Below are positions 13,343-27,904 of a stretch of DNA of 64,000 nt, piece after piece; the first letter of the stretch is position 1; every line of letters begins with the position of its first letter. This DNA is from Phellopilus nigrolimitatus (Eukaryota > Basidiomycota > Agaricomycetes > Hymenochaetales > Hymenochaetaceae): positions 620,001 to 684,000 of the forward strand of contig JAJOHG010000007.1 of the NCBI GenBank assembly GCA_021029095.1, in the 5' to 3' direction. The notes below the pieces were generated by a model. That model worked only from the letters and a program-made list of their open reading frames with translations. It was not told where the DNA came from and did no database searches. A program made the position numbers and the translations under genes.

Positions 13343-14577
13343 GAGGGGATATTAACGTCGGAAGAAAGCAAGGGTGAGGGAAAGATGATGGAGGGTGAAA
13401 GAGCATGCGGAGTGACCGTTAAGTCTGAACGAGCAAGATATAAAGTAGAAATATCTGAGCCACGCGGTCCGAGGATTGTGCTGATGGATGGCTCAACGAG
13501 ATCCCAGAATTCAGCATAGAAGCAAAAGGCAAGAAAAAAAGTCTGCCTTTGTCGTGAACAAACCTCAGCAAATCTCATTTTGTCGGATTTGGCAAGGTCA
13601 TGGGAGCCGGGGCAGACGAAAAGAAAGAAAAGAAGCGCAGCACGTAGGAGCTCCCATTGTTGACACTTTCTTATCACCGGTCAGATCGCAGTGCGATTGC
13701 GCCGCTCGAGTCTGCAAAAATGCTTTGAAGATACTTTTCCCCCAGCGGATAAGGGAGGCTCGACGATGCTAAGCGGGGAGTACCATGAACGAAGGGACAG
13801 CAGAATACAAAGGGGTTGCCGTTTCCTGTTCCGGCACGAAATATAGTTTGGAAGAAGCTCTGACAATGCCTTTGCATATCAGGTGAGCGACGTTGCTGAA
13901 CAGCTGCACCTGAGAAGACCCTGAGACCGTGCTGGTCTGTCGCCGGCGCAGTTACCCAATTACGGGAAGTTAGCCATTCTCCGCCCTTTTGCTATCGCAA
14001 GCAGATCCATGTAGACGCCAGGGAAAAAATACGCTCAAGTTGTGTGTTAGGAGAGCTCGGCCTTCGAACTTTAGAGAAGTAGAATCTGTATTACTTCAGG
14101 TGCCTTATGGATGTACTTGTCGACGCTTTGAAGATTTTGCTTTGATCGCGGATTTGTTGAAAACAGACTCCAGACTTTTCTGTAGGCTTATCAAGAGCAA
14201 CGGACAGCTAGAATATCTTCTCGATAGGGCACAGGATGAAGGGACAAACAGAAAAACAGATCGAGCACGAGCGAGAGCGGAAGGTTCGGAAGAAATAAAA
14301 CATTCACCTGACTGCGGAGTGTTCGGGGTCCCGCTCGGGCAAAGCCGATGGAGCGTCGATCTTACTCACTTCCATCCGTCCAGAATGGACAGATATACTT
14401 GGTGGACTTGTGGCTGGTGAGCAATTCCGGGCCGGCGTCCTCGCCGCCACCTGCGCGCGCCGCCGTCGATCTTCGCTCCATGACCGAGCCGAACAGTGTG
14501 CCGCCCGACATCATGTCGAGGACGCGAATCGCCATGACGCGGCGCTCTCTCTCCTGACGTAACCACAGGAGACACGC
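13343..14577. other. Intergenic region between the zinc-finger pair and the decarboxylase
   Basis: Homology to the leader of copy A extends only to about 13376, so the duplicated unit includes a short 5' leader. Beyond that I see no gene. Open frames such as 13989-14420 (+) and 14362-14841 (-) have no recognised motif. Confidence 0.5.
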
Positions 14578-14579
14578 AG

Positions 14580-14587
14580 TATAAAAG
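14580..14587 (+). promoter_or_regulatory. TATA box of the decarboxylase gene
   Basis: TATAAAAG lies 43 nt upstream of the ATG at 14630, an ideal distance for a TATA-driven fungal promoter with a short leader. This supports the chosen start. TATA promoters often mark regulated rather than housekeeping genes. Confidence 0.55.
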
Positions 14588-14629
14588 GCCGAGTCGGGTC
14601 CGCAGTCGGGTCCGCAGTCGCAAGCCAGC

Positions 14630-16719
14630 ATGCCCCTCGACATAGAACAGCCAGTCCCGCCTCTCTTCATAGCTCGCGCGCAATCGCTGACTAATATTCC
14701 AGATTCCGCCGAGCAGGCTACGAAGCCATCGACCGCATATGCAACCTGCACGCCAACCTCGAGGACCGCGACGTCTGCGCCGCCGTCTCCCCGGGCTACC
14801 TCAAGGACGCCCTCCCACGTGCGTCCGTTCGTCCGAGACACCGCCTGCTACCGCTGACGTCCAGCTCACAGACCACGTCCCTGAGAAAGGAGAGGACTTC
14901 CAGGATATCGCCGACGACTACCAAAAGCTCATCGTCCCAGGCGAGCTCGGCACCCCCTTGCGGACGCTCTGCCTAATTGCTGATTGTTCTTCCTCCGCGC
15001 AGGGCTGACCATCTGTCAGCACCCCGCATTCTTCGCCTACTTCCCCACCCCGGCGACCTTCGAGGCTGTCCTCGGCGACCTCTACGCCAGCAGCACCGCC
15101 AATCCCGGGTTCAACGCACGTCTTCCTGCGCTTCTCGTTCGCTTCTTGCTGAATTTATGCTTGGAGTGGGACTGCAGTCCCGCGTGCACAGAGCTCGAGG
15201 AGGTCGTCATGGACTGGAGCGCCGGCCTCTTCGCGCTCGACAAGGCCTTTTACAGCGCCCACGCCCCGGGTGGCGGCGTCATCCAGGTCCGCCCTCCCCC
15301 CCTCTTTCAGGAATGTAAGAAGGGAAAGGCTCATAGATAAATACGCGCAACCGCCGTCCAGACCTCCGCTTCCGACTCCGCGCTCGCAACGCTTGTCGCC
15401 GCGCGCGTGCGCCACACAGATGCCCATCCCGATGTAGAGCTCGGCGCGCTCGTCCTCTACACAACAACGCAGACACACTCGCTTGGCGCAAAGGCCGCGC
15501 GCGTCCTCGGACTGCGCGTGCGCGCGCTCGAGGTGCGCGTGGTGAACCAGCTCGCGCTGCGCGGTGCCACGCTGCGCGCCGCGCTCGACGAGGACAAGAA
15601 AACGGGTCAACACCCGTTTTTCCTGGAGTTCGTCCCTCTTGTGTTTTTGGTCGTACGAGCGGCTTACCCGCGCGCAACTTTTTCCAGTCGCGACGGTCGA
15701 GACGACGTCCTCCGGGGCAGTCGACGACCTCCCCGAGATCTTCGCAGTCGGTGCGTCTGGCCTCCACACGCGCCCGCGCCGCCCACGATGTTTACTTCGG
15801 AATCCACACCAGCGCAAGAGCATCCGGGGCTCTGGGTGCACGTCGACGCCGCCTGGGCGGGCGTCGCACTCGCGTGCCCCGAGCTCCGCGGCGCGTGCCA
15901 CCTCGCCGCGATCAGCGCGCACGCGCACTCGCTCTGCATCAACTTCCACAAGGTCGGTGCAGCGCTCTCCGCTCTGCAGGTGCGCGGAGCGCGCGGGGCT
16001 GACGCGCGACCGTTATTTTACGCCAGTGGGGCCTCGCGAACTTTGACTGCTCCGCGCTGTGGGTGCGCGAGCGCGCGCGCTTGACGGGCGCGCTGGACAT
16101 CACGCCCGAGTACCTGCGCGACGCGCGCGGCGCGCACAAAGACGGTGCGTAGGGCGGCCCTACTATGGTATAATTACGCCGCGCGCGCGTTTTCTGAAAT
16201 AGGTGACAATAACAAACAGAGCGGCGCCGCGCGACTACGCAACTGGCACCCGAGCCTCAGCCGCCGCTTCCGCGCGCTGAAGGTCTGGTTCGTGCTGCGG
16301 AGCTACGGCGTCGAGGGCTTCCGCGCGCACGTCCGGAAGGTCGGTGCCATTTTATTTTGTGTGTTTTTCCTCGCTATTCGGCAGGACCGGACCCTGATAT
16401 TTGCTCCGCGCAGGGCATCGCGCTCAACGAGCGCTTCGCCGCGCGCGTCCGTGCGTCCGGCGTGCTCGCGCTCGCGGCGCCGCCGTCCTTCGTGCTGAGC
16501 GTCTTCCGCGCCGCCGCGCCCGCGCCCGCCAGCGCAGACCCGGAGGAGACGACCGCGCTGGAGACGGAGCTGACGCGGCGCCTGTACGCGCGGTGCCGGC
16601 GGGCGGGGAGCCGCTGTTCTGCATCCGCTTCGCGGCGGGCGGCGTTCGAGGCGATCGAGGCGGAGGCGTGCGCGGTCTTGGAGGAGCTTGGTGCAGGGGA
16701 CGGCGGAGGTATTCCGTGA
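14630..16719 (+). CDS. Aromatic-L-amino-acid (tyrosine/tryptophan) decarboxylase, possibly degenerating
   Basis: PLP group II decarboxylase converting an aromatic amino acid to the corresponding amine. Best exon chain: 14630-14649, 14703-14818, 14872-14940, 15003-15115, 15167-15286, 15362-15626, 15688-15750, 15819-15952, 16027-16144, 16203-16339, 16414-16719, about 486 residues, normal for the family. Motifs in order are FRRAGYEAIDRIC, HPAFFAYFP, CSPACTELE, GGGVIQ, the PLP-contact HVDAAWAG, the Schiff-base lysine in NFHKWGLANFD, and RFRALKVWFVLRSYGVEG. Three introns begin with GC (14650, 14941, 15116). The intron after 15626 lacks any GT or GC donor in the required phase. In the last exon the family motif LFCIRFA lies in another frame from the flanking LYAR and AFEAIEAEA segments, implying two compensating frame changes. 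It may be active, mis-sequenced or a young pseudogene. Substrate is not predictable. Adjacent genes are not pathway partners. Confidence 0.75.
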
Positions 16720-17133
16720 ATAGTGATTGGGTCTTGCACGTCGGCATTCGGCACTTGAACGGTTTGGCCGTGCCAGAAACTCCCCCGCCTGTTGGTCTAT
16801 GACTACGGACACAAAGCAATAGACGCAACTCGACATGGCGGGGGGTAACTGCAGCAAATTAGATGTGGATTAGACGTTCCGCAAACATGGGAGTGCAGCA
16901 CGTACGTGCGTGTGCACACGAGCACAGGAGGCAATAACAAATAAAACAAAAATCAATATTTGTTAGATCTAGGCGGTGTGTGTGTGTGCGTGTGTATCCA
17001 CGTCAGCGCGCCGATGCGTGGTAAGTAATGCTATGGTGATGGTAATGTACAATTGCATGCGCGGCGTATCTCCAATCCAATCCAATCCAATCCAATCCAA
17101 TCCAGTGCCGGTTTTCTCTAGTCGACGTCGCCG
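16720..17133. repeat. Convergent intergenic spacer with a TCCAA microsatellite
   Basis: Between the 3' ends of the decarboxylase and the mannosidase lie GT-rich runs near 16975-17000 and a clean pentanucleotide TCCAA tract at about 17070-17104, immediately 3' of the mannosidase stop. No gene is seen. Confidence 0.6.
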
Positions 17134-20100
<2,967 letters not shown>

Positions 20101-21740
20101 TGTGGGTGCCGCGGGCGTCTAGCGCTTTGAAAGAAGTAGAGTGAGGAGGGAGAGTGAAGGGAGGGAGCGTAGGAGAATTTATACTGTAGCGGAGAAGTGG
20201 TTGTTGGCGCCTGGCCGTGAGGAAGAGTCGCTGCACACGCGAGTACTTACTTCTTTCCCCGAAATTCGATTGACGACCGAGTCTTTGAAGCAATCCTTAG
20301 TCAACTCCCCGTACGATTTATTCTTTCGTCGTTCACATTAAATTATAAACCCAATATAAACCCGTCTTCGTTACTCACGGTGGCTGTAACGTGGTGTACA
20401 GCTCTGCATCAAGTCTTGGCATCTAATATAACAGCATCTTTGTATGGGGAAGAGGAACGTCGAAGCCACAAATGGACCTTGAAGTAGCTGTTCGCGCGAA
20501 GTCGATCCTATTCCGTCAACTGGCCGACAGAACCTCCGACAAAACTCAGTCAGTTCATTAAGTAGTCAAACTTCCTAGATCCAATAACGATGTTCCAAGT
20601 AGGCACCAGGATACAAAGTCCCTAGACTCTACGTGTCTCTAGCGTCGAAGTCCGCCGTATAATCCATTACCACGTGACGTAGCCGGACAGCGCGCACAGT
20701 AACCGGGAGAAATAGGCATTCAGTTATTTGAGCGGTAAAGGTTCAAAAATCGACATACCTACAGACGCGATAGCCTGTCGCTCGTCCGGATACTGCAGAA
20801 GGATACGGACGCAACAACTTGTAAACTTCTGAAATTCCCACATCCTGTAAATAAGTAAAAATCGGCATCTGGTCCGATCAAAATCTTCATTGCGATGTAA
20901 GAAGCCAGATAGCTGAGCTTCGGTAAGTGGTCATGCGTGAGTAGGGCGATGGGTTCATCACAGACGAAGTCGGCTCCCTGAAGATGTGCTGTATTCCATG
21001 GAAAAAATGTTGCACATCGGTAGGTCGCATCCGGAGAACTCCTGTATATAAAAAAAACAAACAGGTACAGTACTTTGTATACAACCGAAAGAACGCCAGC
21101 AAGATGCATGCACATGCAAGCAGGCAGTTTGTGCCATGAGTTATTGCACCCTGTCGCTCCTTTCTCCCAATGACTCTCCCGTAGATGCAACGGTAGTTTC
21201 TTAAAGCCTCTTGAGATACCATCGATTAGTTTATCATGTCTATCTCTGTCCTTTAAGCATGGATCGCGATGCGACATGTTGCCCTCCGGAAGCATTGAAC
21301 ATCACGTTAAAAGGCGGGTTAGCATGTTTTAATAGCATGAGATTGCTGGACCGAGTGGCACGACAGTGTTATCCCTGTTTAATTTAGGCAGAAGTATCTG
21401 GACAGGAGGGATCCTTGACGAGCTTTTCCAAACAGCTATGATACCAGGATTTTTGGCTGAACATTAGGTACGAGAAACTTTGCCGTTTTAACCAGTAGGA
21501 CCAAGGCTTTCACGCCTCACTTGTGACGCGGAAGGCTCGAAGGTCGAGATGATGAGTTGACTGAGATTTGACATGGAGCTATTCGATGAGCAGAAACTGA
21601 AACTACTTGTTGACCAGTCTGTTCAAAAGAGCTCAGAGAAAGATGTTGTGGCTTTGCCTAGATTACATAACCAAAACATTCCCACGCTAATTCGCTCTGG
21701 TCTACTGTGCCAGTGTCCGCTACCTGCTCAGTCTTTCCAT
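20101..21740. other. Divergent intergenic region between mannosidase and RPB4
   Basis: A CACGTGACGT site at 20671-20680 combines an E-box and a CRE-like half. A minus-strand open frame at 20759-21295 contains a stretch (ATFFPWN to PDADFYLF) that looks protein-like after a possible acceptor at about 21042, but no family was recognised and no complete exon chain was found. Otherwise no gene is seen. Confidence 0.45.
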
Positions 21741-22466
21741 ATGGCCACTCCTCGACTGCACCGCAGAACACAAGGCGAGGATGAGGATGCTTCCGTCTTG
21801 AAACTCGGCCAAGGTGCTCCCTCTCTGATTCCGCGAAATTGTCGTCCTCTGACTGGAGAAATGAAAAAGAGTTCAACAACGCGGGTTGCCTGCTCATCTC
21901 GGAAGTCAAGTACTTGCTCGAGAACCGCGACAAGGACGCGCCCGACACTGCGTACGTACTCTTATAGCTTGTCTCTTCATGCGTATAGAAGGCCACGTAT
22001 GCTGACTTGAGGGACGTCAATGGAACATGACATGAATGCACAACGGAACGCACAGTGTGTACAACAAGACGCTCGAATACGTGAAGCAGTTCGCCAAGTT
22101 CACGACCACGGACTCCGCGAGTGCCGTCCGCGAGTGAGTGAGATGTGCCGGCGCCAAGCGTCGCGGTTTTGTCTTCTGTGCTCCTCTAACGTGTTTACTG
22201 ACTCCAGGACCCTCCGCCGCGAGCCCGCGCTGACGCAGTTCGAGACCGCCCAGATCGCCAATTTGTGTCCTGCAGATGCAGAGGAGTCCAAGAGCATCAT
22301 TCCCAGGTGTGTCTCGTTACTTCCGGTTCATTTTTTCTTGGGGGCTTCGGGAGCTTTCTGCCAGCGGAGGTGCTGACCTAGATTCTCTAGCCTCGTGAAG
22401 ATTGACGACGACCGTCTGCAAGCGCTCCTCGACGAGATACAGACGATGCGGAAATTCCAGAGTTGA
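21741..22466 (+). CDS. RPB4: DNA-directed RNA polymerase II subunit RPB4
   Basis: Forms the Rpb4/Rpb7 stalk of RNA polymerase II, needed for initiation, mRNA export and decay. Five exons: 21741-21813, 21870-21951, 22056-22133, 22208-22306, 22391-22466, giving 135 residues, a normal length for a fungal Rpb4. Recognisable segments are EFNNAGCLLISEVKYLLE, NKTLEYVKQFAKF, AVRETLRREPALTQFE, QIANLCPADAEESKSIIP and the C-terminal LQALLDEIQTMRKFQ. All introns are GT-AG (56-104 nt). The start at 21741 is the in-frame ATG giving the family's N-terminal acidic leader. It is divergent from the mannosidase and convergent with the F-box/RCC1 gene. Confidence 0.93.
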
Positions 22467-22922
22467 TTCGGTGGGTTATATGGATGTATGCGAGGACATA
22501 GCGTCTCGCACGTATGGGAATTCTAAGTTCAGCTCGGGATACAGTTCAGGGGTGTTTCGTTTGCACTATGCTATGCAATAACTCTCTCACCCCCGATGTT
22601 CCCGGATACCACTAGCCACTATGCTGAGGAACATCGAAACCGTGTGCAATCACAAATCTCCTGCACCGAGAAAGTGGCCTCCGACGATCGCAATGAACGC
22701 CGTATTGGCTAGGCCCAGAAGCGCTGTACATTGTGCATGTCTTTGCTACACTCATCATTCTTTTTGACAATAAAATAACATTCAAAGCTTCTTATAAGTG
22801 CTATCGCGGTACAAAAAAAAGGATACATATCGTATACATGGACCGTCATTGTGGCGTCCGACTTTCACCCGTGATCTTAGTCTAGATTCCCTGCCGGCTA
22901 CGAATTTTGAGGATTATTATTC
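22467..22922. other. Convergent intergenic spacer
   Basis: 3' regions of RPB4 (+) and the F-box/RCC1 gene (-). AATAAA-like signals are visible (ACAATAAAATAAC near 22770). No gene is seen. Confidence 0.6.
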
Positions 22923-25280
22923 TTATCCAGTATCCTGTCCGCCTCTCCCTCTCCCTGTGGCGCCCCGTACGTGCCCTCTTCCAGCAAAGCCGACTCTGAA
23001 GGGCAAGTGACCCCGCGGCGGTAAAATTGGTATCTGCCCCGGCCCATACTGTGCGAAGGGGGGCTGCGGCGGAGCTGGAGTGCTCGAGTCGAAGTGTCCT
23101 GTCATATGACTCGTCGGGTCAGACTCGTCGTCCTCCCCGGAAGCCTCTTCTTCCCCATCATCGCCATCATCCTGGGTGAAAATTAGAGTAAACAAGAGCA
23201 GTCGTGTTAATGGAAGAAGAGCGAACGAAACATACAGTCGGCTCGAGATCGATGACCAGAGCTCCCGTGTGCCACCCTGCGGCGGCAGCCGCGAAGCAGA
23301 AGGGAGCCTTCAGTTTTTTCTTCCCATGGTTGAAGCGGACTTCCGTCGGCACCTCGACGTTTTCCACACTGATGCGGTGGCCCTGGCGTGCGCGGTCAAG
23401 CTGCGCCTGTGTTCTATACCCGCCCGGCACGCCGGGCTGCAACGTTTCGGGAGCGCCCAGGCCGAGTGCGCCGAGCGAAAACCCGCCCCACGTATAGAGC
23501 TTGCCGTCCACGGTGAGCGCTGCGCTATGATAGTCCCCGAGCACGACCGATATGACCGATTTGTACTGCAGCGCGGGAATGATCTCCGCTGCGTCCTCTG
23601 CCGTCGTGTCAGTACTTCCCTGCAGGACGATTGAGTTCGCCTCGGTGGTGTATGCGACAAAACGTCTGAAGTGTGCGGTGATCTATGGTGCACGGGTCAC
23701 AAGCGTGTTTGCAGGCCAGATCGAAGGTATGTGAGAAGAAATAAATATAAGCGCAATGGGTAGAGTTCTGAGCGCACATGAGTGATTTCGACGTCCATCG
23801 GTGGGGCCAAAGCATTTGGCTTCTCTTCTCCTTCTTTTCGCTCCATTTCAGAGAACGTCGGATGTATGCGGACCTTCCCTGTCTCGCTGAAAAACGGGAG
23901 CTACGACGAAGGCAAGCATGAATAAAAGTCATGTTCGCAAGAATTCTCGAGTTTATCTCTTCTTGGCGGAGGATGGAACTCACGTATTCCCAACGACCCT
24001 GCTCAAGGGACAGCTCGTTGCTCAAATCCCCAAACTTAAGCACGTGTCCTTTATTCGTCAAGCCTACCAGGAAGTTATCCATTCCTGCAATTTTAACGAG
24101 CTTCGTCTCCTGCCTCTCATCCTCGCCGTATGCACGGCTCGGGCGAGGTAGGTCTGGAAGACGGGGAATGGCCGGAAGTCGTCGAGGATCGTGATGCAAG
24201 TCCCACGTCACGCACGGAATCGCGCCGTCAGCCGTCGCGTGAGCACGCTTGTCACCTTCCTGGTCCATACGCACATTGGTGGTTGTTACCACCTGCTGCA
24301 CGGAGTCGCCGAAGGGCCACCAGACGAACACATCGCCAGACGCGGTCAGCGCGGCGCTATATGACCATCCACACTCAGCTTGCACGGGCGTCTCGCTGGG
24401 AGAAGATTTGTCTAATGCCGGCGTGACCAAGCGGAAAGGCCGACCCCAGGAGATGAACGTCCATATCTGGCCATTAGCGTCAAGTGCCATAGAATGCTTT
24501 CGTCCGCAGCTGCACATAAATTAATCGAAGCAGATTAAAGGACGGTCTAATTTATTGAAACGATGATTAGAAAATTACCTTAGCGCCCGTATTGGTGCAG
24601 GGAGCTGAAGCTTCAATGGAGTCTCAGAAACCTTCTGTGGGACGGAGAAACCGTCGCTCTGGAGAGAAAACATCTCTCCATCCAATGTTCCTGCGCTCAA
24701 ATGTTCAATAGGAACGTAATACATATACACGGCTGACGCTTGCTCACCCCAGACAAAAATATTACCTTGTGAATCAAGGGCATGAAATGACCTTTAGTAA
24801 ATGAGTCAGACGCCATAGCAAGCTTCAACTGATGGCACTCACCATCCGCCAGCAATGATATCAACAATTGCCGTCTTCTTTGGGAAGTCAAGCCGCATAG
24901 GGTACGGCACGCCGCCAGATCTACCGTGAGTTACATGCTGAAGACCGAGCCTTCCTTGGCCGCTGGCCCTGCATTGAAGAAAGGAATCAAGCTCTTCTTC
25001 TTAAAGCAGATAACCGAAAAGCATACCCCCAAACATAGACGTTCGTATTACTCAGCTGCTTGTAGATGACCTTCCACCCCGCCGTTCGTGCTGTCCTTGA
25101 CCCTGAAAAGTTGTAGTCCTCTTTGCATCTCAACTTCCAGAACGTGTCGTCGTCACAGAGGGTGGCGAACTGATGATTGGTCGCACCCAGTACTAACAAG
25201 TCCCGGACATGGAGATAAGGAAAAATATTATCTAGGAGAAGCTCGACCGGTAGGTCTGATAGAGATGCCATGTCTGTCAA
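22923..25280 (-). CDS. F-box and RCC1-repeat protein (SCF substrate adaptor, Saf1-like)
   Basis: Likely an SCF ubiquitin-ligase adaptor: the N-terminal F-box (LSDLPVELLLDNIFPYL, residues 7-45) binds Skp1 and a C-terminal RCC1 seven-bladed propeller recruits substrate. Seven exons: 25027-25280, 24843-24968, 24579-24791, 23984-24509, 23778-23900, 23236-23682, 22923-23171, giving 645 residues. RCC1-type blades are seen as VYVWGASGQGRLGL, HALDSQGNIFVWG, CGRKHSMALDANGQIW, CGWSYSAALTASGDVFVW, GDYHSAALTVDGKLYTWGG and AAAAGWHTGALVIDLE. The last exon adds an acidic tail followed by an RG-rich end (GRGHVRGATGRGRGG). This domain pair matches yeast Saf1, which targets vacuolar enzymes, but orthology is inferred from architecture only. 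A second ATG at 25271 is possible. All introns are GT-AG, 51-95 nt. Confidence 0.88.
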
Positions 25281-25602
25281 GCGGCAAGAGATGGTTGAGG
25301 TTCAAGAGATTATTGTCTAGCGCAGCTACACCCGCTGTCGATCTTGATGATCGCCACTCTGACGTACTTTTCCCCATTTGGATGACTACATAAGGACATG
25401 CGTTAGGCTTTTCATTCTCCTCGCGCAGAGACTTTCCCCCTTGAGCTCGCGCAGGTACATGAATCTGCGGGACGAGAGCTAGAGGACGTCGAGACCAAAT
25501 CTTTGAAGTCTTTTGACGGAGATTTGTACAACACAATTATGTATTCTACATCTTCACTCCAACCTGCATTGTGTCTTTGTTCAATCCGCTCTCCACAGAG
25601 GA
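25281..25602. other. Spacer between PUS1 3' end and F-box/RCC1 5' end
   Basis: About 320 nt serving as the F-box/RCC1 promoter and the PUS1 3' region. No distinct element was recognised. Confidence 0.5.
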
Positions 25603-27904
25603 CTATCCTTCTGCCTCCTCCAGCTCCTTTTTACTGATAATCTCATCCTCGATCTCTTCGTTTTCGCTCAATTCGTCCCCCGTGAAAGCCGCAGCCGGGA
25701 CGTCGGCGGCAAAGTCCGTCGCGTCGAATCGCCTGCGCTCCTTGAACGCGTTGGCGCGGCGCTCGCCCTTCTTCACGACGGCCGCTTCGGGGATGACGCC
25801 CTGCGCGTTGAAGTACAGCATGTCGGGTCCCGCATACCGGTCGAACGTGTGCAGCCAGTGGTCAAAGCTATAAACTCGCATTAATTAAAAGGCTGGCGAA
25901 GGGAACGGGCAAACAACACAATCGATGAAGAATATCGAGATCTGAAGGGGGAGATAAGTTAGACAAAAGGCTTACACTTCGACCTTCTCCTCGGACTCGC
26001 GCATTCTACTGTATATATGCTCGTCCTTGAACCTCTGCATCGCCTCCGCATGCAAACCGAAGTCGATCGGGGCACGATAGTCCGCATCGGCTGGCTGCCA
26101 AGATTTTTCCTTGTTAAGGTCCAATATGCGCTTACTGTACGACTCGAAGATCGGGTGCTCAAGCAGGAGCCCGAGAGACGGCATTTTGGGGATGCTAACT
26201 GACCGCGGGCCGTACAGCTAATCGAGCAATTGAGAAAACAGAAAACTCTTTTTTTTTCTTTGAATAGAATAGAGAGAAAAAATAGCTTACTGCGTCGATG
26301 ATGCTCAGCGGTGTACCTGTGCGAACAGCCATGACGAGGACGCACATCATCTTACGCTAGGCATAATTTTTAGTGAAACAAATGCATTCCTTTGCATTTC
26401 TTGTGAGACTTACGATCTACAAGGCGATAAGTGGGTTGTCAACACTTCTCACCGTTTGAACACACCTGATGCAACATGAAGCTCTGTCCGTGGAGCATCA
26501 CGTTGATCCACTCCGTACCGCCATAAACAACGGGGTCTGCGACCTGTCACAATCAAGACCTGAAATCCATTGTTGAAAGGGAAGGAAATCTCACCTCAAT
26601 CTTCTTCATAAACCGGAAACAGCTGCGGTCCTTCGCGTCGCGCTTGACGGTGAAGTTATGGAAGTTGTGCGTGCCCTCGTATTTCTTCGCTGCAGCGCGC
26701 AGCGCGTCGACCTGATCCGCGCCGACGCGCCACTGCTTCTTGCGTACCATGTCTTCTTCTCTGCTGGAACTTAGGTCTGCACCTTCCCAAAAATGGTGAA
26801 CAGTCTCGCTGGCGTCCGAGGTAGATTCGGTAGTGGAAGACGAAGATGAAGAGGCGGACTGTTGCTTGAAGGTTCGGTACAGCCCACTGTTGGGTTTTGG
26901 AGGAATGAGAAGGTAGGAAGGGAAGAAGTAGGTGTATTTCCGGCTGTCGCATGACCTAGAATTGACTGTTCAGCATAAAATGGCCTATGCCCATAATATT
27001 GAAAAACGCGCATTCGGGCACTGAACGAGTTTTGCACTCTTTGCTGGTAGGACAAAAGTCAGGTTGGATTAATCCAGGTCCTAGAGCATAGAGATACGCA
27101 CGAAGCTCCATAGCCGGATCTCTGGGGGAAGCTCGTCGTTGATCCGCGAGACGAGATCAGGGACGTCGGGGACAGACGTGATCATCTTGAGAGAAACGAC
27201 ATTTCCGGCGGCGTGCACGCCCGCGTCGGTGCGCGCAGCGCGTTGAAGTCCTACCTTTGCAAGAAACAAATTAATTAACTAATGGCAACTTCCGAGCTCA
27301 TGCATATAGGGAACTAGCCTTCACGGGATCGTCTGCGTTGTCCTGTGAGACCGCTCCAGCTTCCACGAGCGCCTTAAAAAGCGTGCCTTCAATGGTACGG
27401 ACATTGGGCTGTCTGAGGAGACAAATATAAAATCCCTGGATCATTCTTAAGAGAACAACAGCCGACGCACATCTGCATGCCATTGTACCCCGAGCCACAG
27501 AAACCAATCAGTAATGCACACTGTCGCTTCGGTAGTCGAAGCGCCTTGTCTCCTCGAGCCTCGCCTCCCCCCGCCGCATTTTCGTCATTATGTTTCTCGG
27601 GACGCGTCCCCCTCCGCCCGGCGTTCCTCTTCGCGTCTTTCCCGCCTTTCTGCTTCTTGCCGCCTTTTTCCTTGTTCGCGAGTTTCGCGGGCACATCAAG
27701 ATGCGCAGAAGAGGTTGACGAAGACGCGGCCTCCATCGCGGCCTCGGGATTGGAAGCCTCGCTATTCCCAGCGACATCGGGGCTTGAGAGCAAGTTTGTC
27801 GGCTCAGAGTCTAACCTTGTGCGCTTTATGCTAGAGGCCTCAGAAATTTCCGTAAGTGTCTCTGCATCGCGTTTGGACACAGTATGTGTCAGATCAGTCA
27901 ACAT
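25603..27904 (-). CDS. PUS1: tRNA pseudouridine synthase Pus1 (TruA family)
   Basis: Converts uridine to pseudouridine in tRNAs and some snRNA or mRNA, in the nucleus. Ten exons: 27471-27904, 27319-27412, 27102-27254, 27012-27043, 26595-26955, 26466-26543, 26414-26416, 26291-26356, 25976-26217, 25603-25867, giving 575 residues. The catalytic aspartate lies in [11 protein letters not shown]. Other family blocks are [16 protein letters not shown]...[23 protein letters not shown] and [16 protein letters not shown]. The isoleucine of HQIRKM comes from a 3-nt exon (ATC) flanked by perfect TGTAG and GTAAGT sites. Introns 2 (GCTAGT) and 4 (GCGCGT) start with GC. The N-terminus has a lysine/glycine-rich nuclear-signal-like segment ([13 protein letters not shown]). 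The acidic C-terminal tail is fungal-typical. Confidence 0.93.
26414..26416 (-). other. 3-nt microexon of PUS1 encoding Ile
   Basis: On the minus strand the trinucleotide ATC lies between an acceptor (CCTTGTAG) and a donor (GTAAGTC). The upstream intron is 49 nt and the downstream one 57 nt. Skipping it keeps frame but deletes the invariant isoleucine of HQIRKM; including it restores the motif exactly. Confidence 0.7.

Noticed and set aside
15407..16084. Reading straight through the decarboxylase introns as one 225-residue protein
   Set aside because: The frame leaves the family alignment after HPFFL and after the HK motif, while splicing restores VATVETTSSG and WGLANFD.
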